Shown: positions 61,973 through 64,000 of the stretch, piece by piece
Position numbering within the stretch: the stretch's first letter is position 1
Layout: the number at the start of each line of letters is the position of its first letter
NCBI GenBank assembly: GCA_030062745.1
Contig: CP099839.1
Span: 3,514,615 to 3,578,614, forward strand
Source of the DNA: Capitulum mitella
Taxonomy: Eukaryota > Arthropoda > Thecostraca > Pollicipedomorpha > Pollicipedidae
DNA: 64,000 nt
Reading direction: 5' to 3'
The notes under the pieces: model-generated
Told to the model about the DNA's origin: nothing
Seen by the model: the letters and a program-made list of their open reading frames with translations, nothing else
The model's database searches: none
Translations under genes and position numbers: made by a program

Positions 61973-63393
61973 AAGGTCACTTCTAAAAATACGTTCTGGA
62001 CGTGCTGGACATGAAGCAGCTGAACTTCTGACAAATTGAGAAAGGGTTGCTAAAAAAGTGACCATGAAAACTTAAATGCGTTGCTGACATGTCTGTAAAC
62101 TTCCTGCAAGCTAATATCTCGGTATTTTGACTGACACTGTATCGTGCGTTTCCTCTCTTCTGCTTCAGACTTCGATGGCGACACCCTTTCATCCTTAAAT
62201 TGGTGGGCGAACCGCATCTTCCACCTCATACTGCTCCGCTCACGATGCACGTTGGGGTTCTTTTCCACGACTGACCATCGCACTGTGCTCGAGTAGCAGC
62301 AGTCTGTTCAGATGTAGCTTCCGCGGCTACGGGTGGTAAAAGCGTTTTACTCTTACTGATGTTATCTGTCTGTTTTGTTAATCATATGCTGATTCCTTGC
62401 TGTGTCAGTCACACAACTACATTTATTCCAGTCTTTCCTTCTGATAACATGTGGCTTTGTTTATGGTCCCGTTAGCCAGATAGGCATGCTCTAGCTCGAG
62501 CGATGCAATGTCGGGCCAAACGCTATCTCCTTTGTGGGATAATTCACGTCTGGACAGTGCTGCCATAAACTGAGGTGGACCGCCTGAAAAAGTAGCATGA
62601 TATTACAGTCCCGCCGCAGGGGCGGCAAATGCTCCCGTCTGAAAAGGCCAGCAAGGCAAGGATGGTCGCTGGCCCAGGGCTGCACTTCCCGAACAGATGC
62701 CTCCTTTCACCTCGCCAATTTTCCCTTGTATCTCCAGTGCTTTGATGGTGTGCATGTCTGGGAATCACAGAGAGAGCAAACCCTGAATACTTCGTTCTTT
62801 TTTTGGTGGTGGAGTTATAAAGTTCCTGCAACCTACGCCCATAAGCATAACGGATACTGCACTCCTATTTGTCATCACTGGCCATACCCTGCTGTATGTC
62901 TTTTGGAACACAAAGAATTCGCATTTCAATGCTTCCATATTTTGTAGTGAAACTGCACCGATTTACTGGTCCAACTGTAAAGCAACGCATGCAGTGCAGT
63001 GGGAAATAAAAAGCTTGGGCGTCTGGAGTCCTGACCTAGAAAAATTTCCATTATAATGTCATAACCCTTGGCACAAAACTTCCTGGAAACGTGTCAGTAA
63101 GATATCCATCCAATAATCTCGAGCAGCACAATCTCGTGAAACGTGGCCGCAGCCTGCGGTAACTTTTTGTCACCGGTTTTAACCGGTCAAAACTGGCTCG
63201 CTGAAAACACGACGGCAAAAATGGCAATAACAACCGTCCAAATTGCTTTACCGAAATTTATTTAGGTTCTAATATTGCGCCATCAACCACAGTTCAATTA
63301 CATCAAACGCAAAAAAATGTTTTCGAATATTTCAGTCTGGTTAACAGCACAGCAATTAACTTGAGCACACCACTTTAAAATATGTGAACCAAA
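61973..63393. other. No recognised gene
   Basis: Short frames only. No signal-peptide exon with a phase-1 donor for the cysteine-rich gene was recognised here. Confidence 0.45.
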
Positions 63394-63705
63394 ATGCAAC
63401 ACAAGCCACTTGGGTGCTGCGTCGGAAAATAAGCGAAACTTTACTGTGAGAAAGTGAAACATTTAGATCCATAAGTGATAGATGTTCCTTTTGCAGGATG
63501 CAACACAAGCCACTTGGGTGCTGCATCGGAAAATAAGTGAAACTTTATTGTGATAAAATGGAACATTTGGATCCATCAGTGATCGATATTCCTTTTTCAA
63601 AATGCAACACAGGCCACTTGGGTGCTGCGTCGGAAAATAAGCCAAACTTTAATGTGATGAAATGGGACAGTTAGATCCATAAGTGATCGATATTCCTTTC
63701 CCATA
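63394..63705 (+). repeat. Tandem repeat, 3 units of 104 bp
   Basis: Units start at 63394, 63498 and 63602 with ATGCAACACAAGCCACTTGG and contain GTCGGAAAATAAG and GATCCATAAGTGAT. They differ at scattered positions only. The spacing is exactly 104 bp both times. Confidence 0.95.
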
Positions 63706-64000
63706 CACGCTACTCACAACACAAACAGTGACTGCGGAAATTGAAATGCTGGTGCTGTTGTAACAACTGATCACTTGAAAAAATAGAAGAAGATATTTGG
63801 GCCCGCGTCTTGTAAAGTGGTTTGGCTAAATTTCCTTTCAAAATATTAACATTTAGATCGGACACATCAGATAACGTTTCAGCAAGAGCATTAGACATGT
63901 AACTTTTGTCCTTTATTAAGGGAAACCTTGGATGTGGCCGGCTATAACAACTGGAATGCCAGGATGCAGTGGGTGTGTGGCATGAAGAAGTGGACAACGT

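Noticed and set aside
63394-63705. CRISPR-like direct repeats
   Set aside because: Three contiguous 104 bp units without spacers in eukaryotic DNA; an ordinary tandem repeat.

Overview
This is arthropod-type nuclear DNA, not a microbial window. The evidence is split coding exons with canonical GT/AG borders, an interstitial block of the arthropod telomere repeat (CCTAA/TTAGG), very long (TA)n, (CT)n and GATA/GACA microsatellites, and relics of Penelope-like elements, Helitrons, DD41D mariners, non-LTR LINEs, a Ty3/gypsy gag and TTAA-flanked elements. A chelicerate or a crustacean would fit; the sequence alone does not decide.

One real host gene can be assembled, on the minus strand. Five exons at 55772-55922, 54548-54690, 53155-53284, 52631-52745 and 11421-11555 join in perfect reading phase (phases 2, 1, 2, 0) through consensus splice sites and end in a stop codon. 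They encode the last 224 residues of a secreted, cysteine-rich protein with N-glycosylation sequons and a hydrophobic tail that looks like a GPI-attachment signal. The signal-peptide exon was not found; it lies upstream, possibly beyond base 64000. A CpG-dense block at 57240-57660 is a possible 5' end. The last intron is about 41 kb (11556-52630), so most of the window is intron.

Layout, left to right: 1-11420 lies downstream of the gene (possible 3' UTR at 10170-11420, composite minisatellite element at 1877-2500). The 41 kb intron holds a gypsy gag relic (15.4-16.1 kb), PLE fragments (17.1-18.2 kb), a SINE-like repeat and GC-rich arrays (20.6-23.2 and 24.7-25.8 kb), two nested PLEs (26.4-30.0 kb), a Helitron mosaic broken by a MITE, a 1.2 kb TTAA element and a long GATA microsatellite (32.9-38.8 kb), an intact DD41D mariner beside a deleted relative (39.7-41.6 kb), a LINE relic (41.9-42.4 kb), a palindrome around a telomeric-repeat block (47.0-47.4 kb) and another PLE (48.4-50.9 kb). 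From 56 to 64 kb there is a second TTAA element, another roughly 20 bp minisatellite and a 3 x 104 bp tandem repeat.

The most novel-looking non-genic signals are a dispersed composite element combining unique flanks with an approximately 20 bp GC-rich minisatellite (two pairs of copies in opposite orientation), several perfect short-loop palindromes suggestive of template switching, and inverted repeats around the telomeric block. No tRNA, rRNA or CRISPR was recognised.
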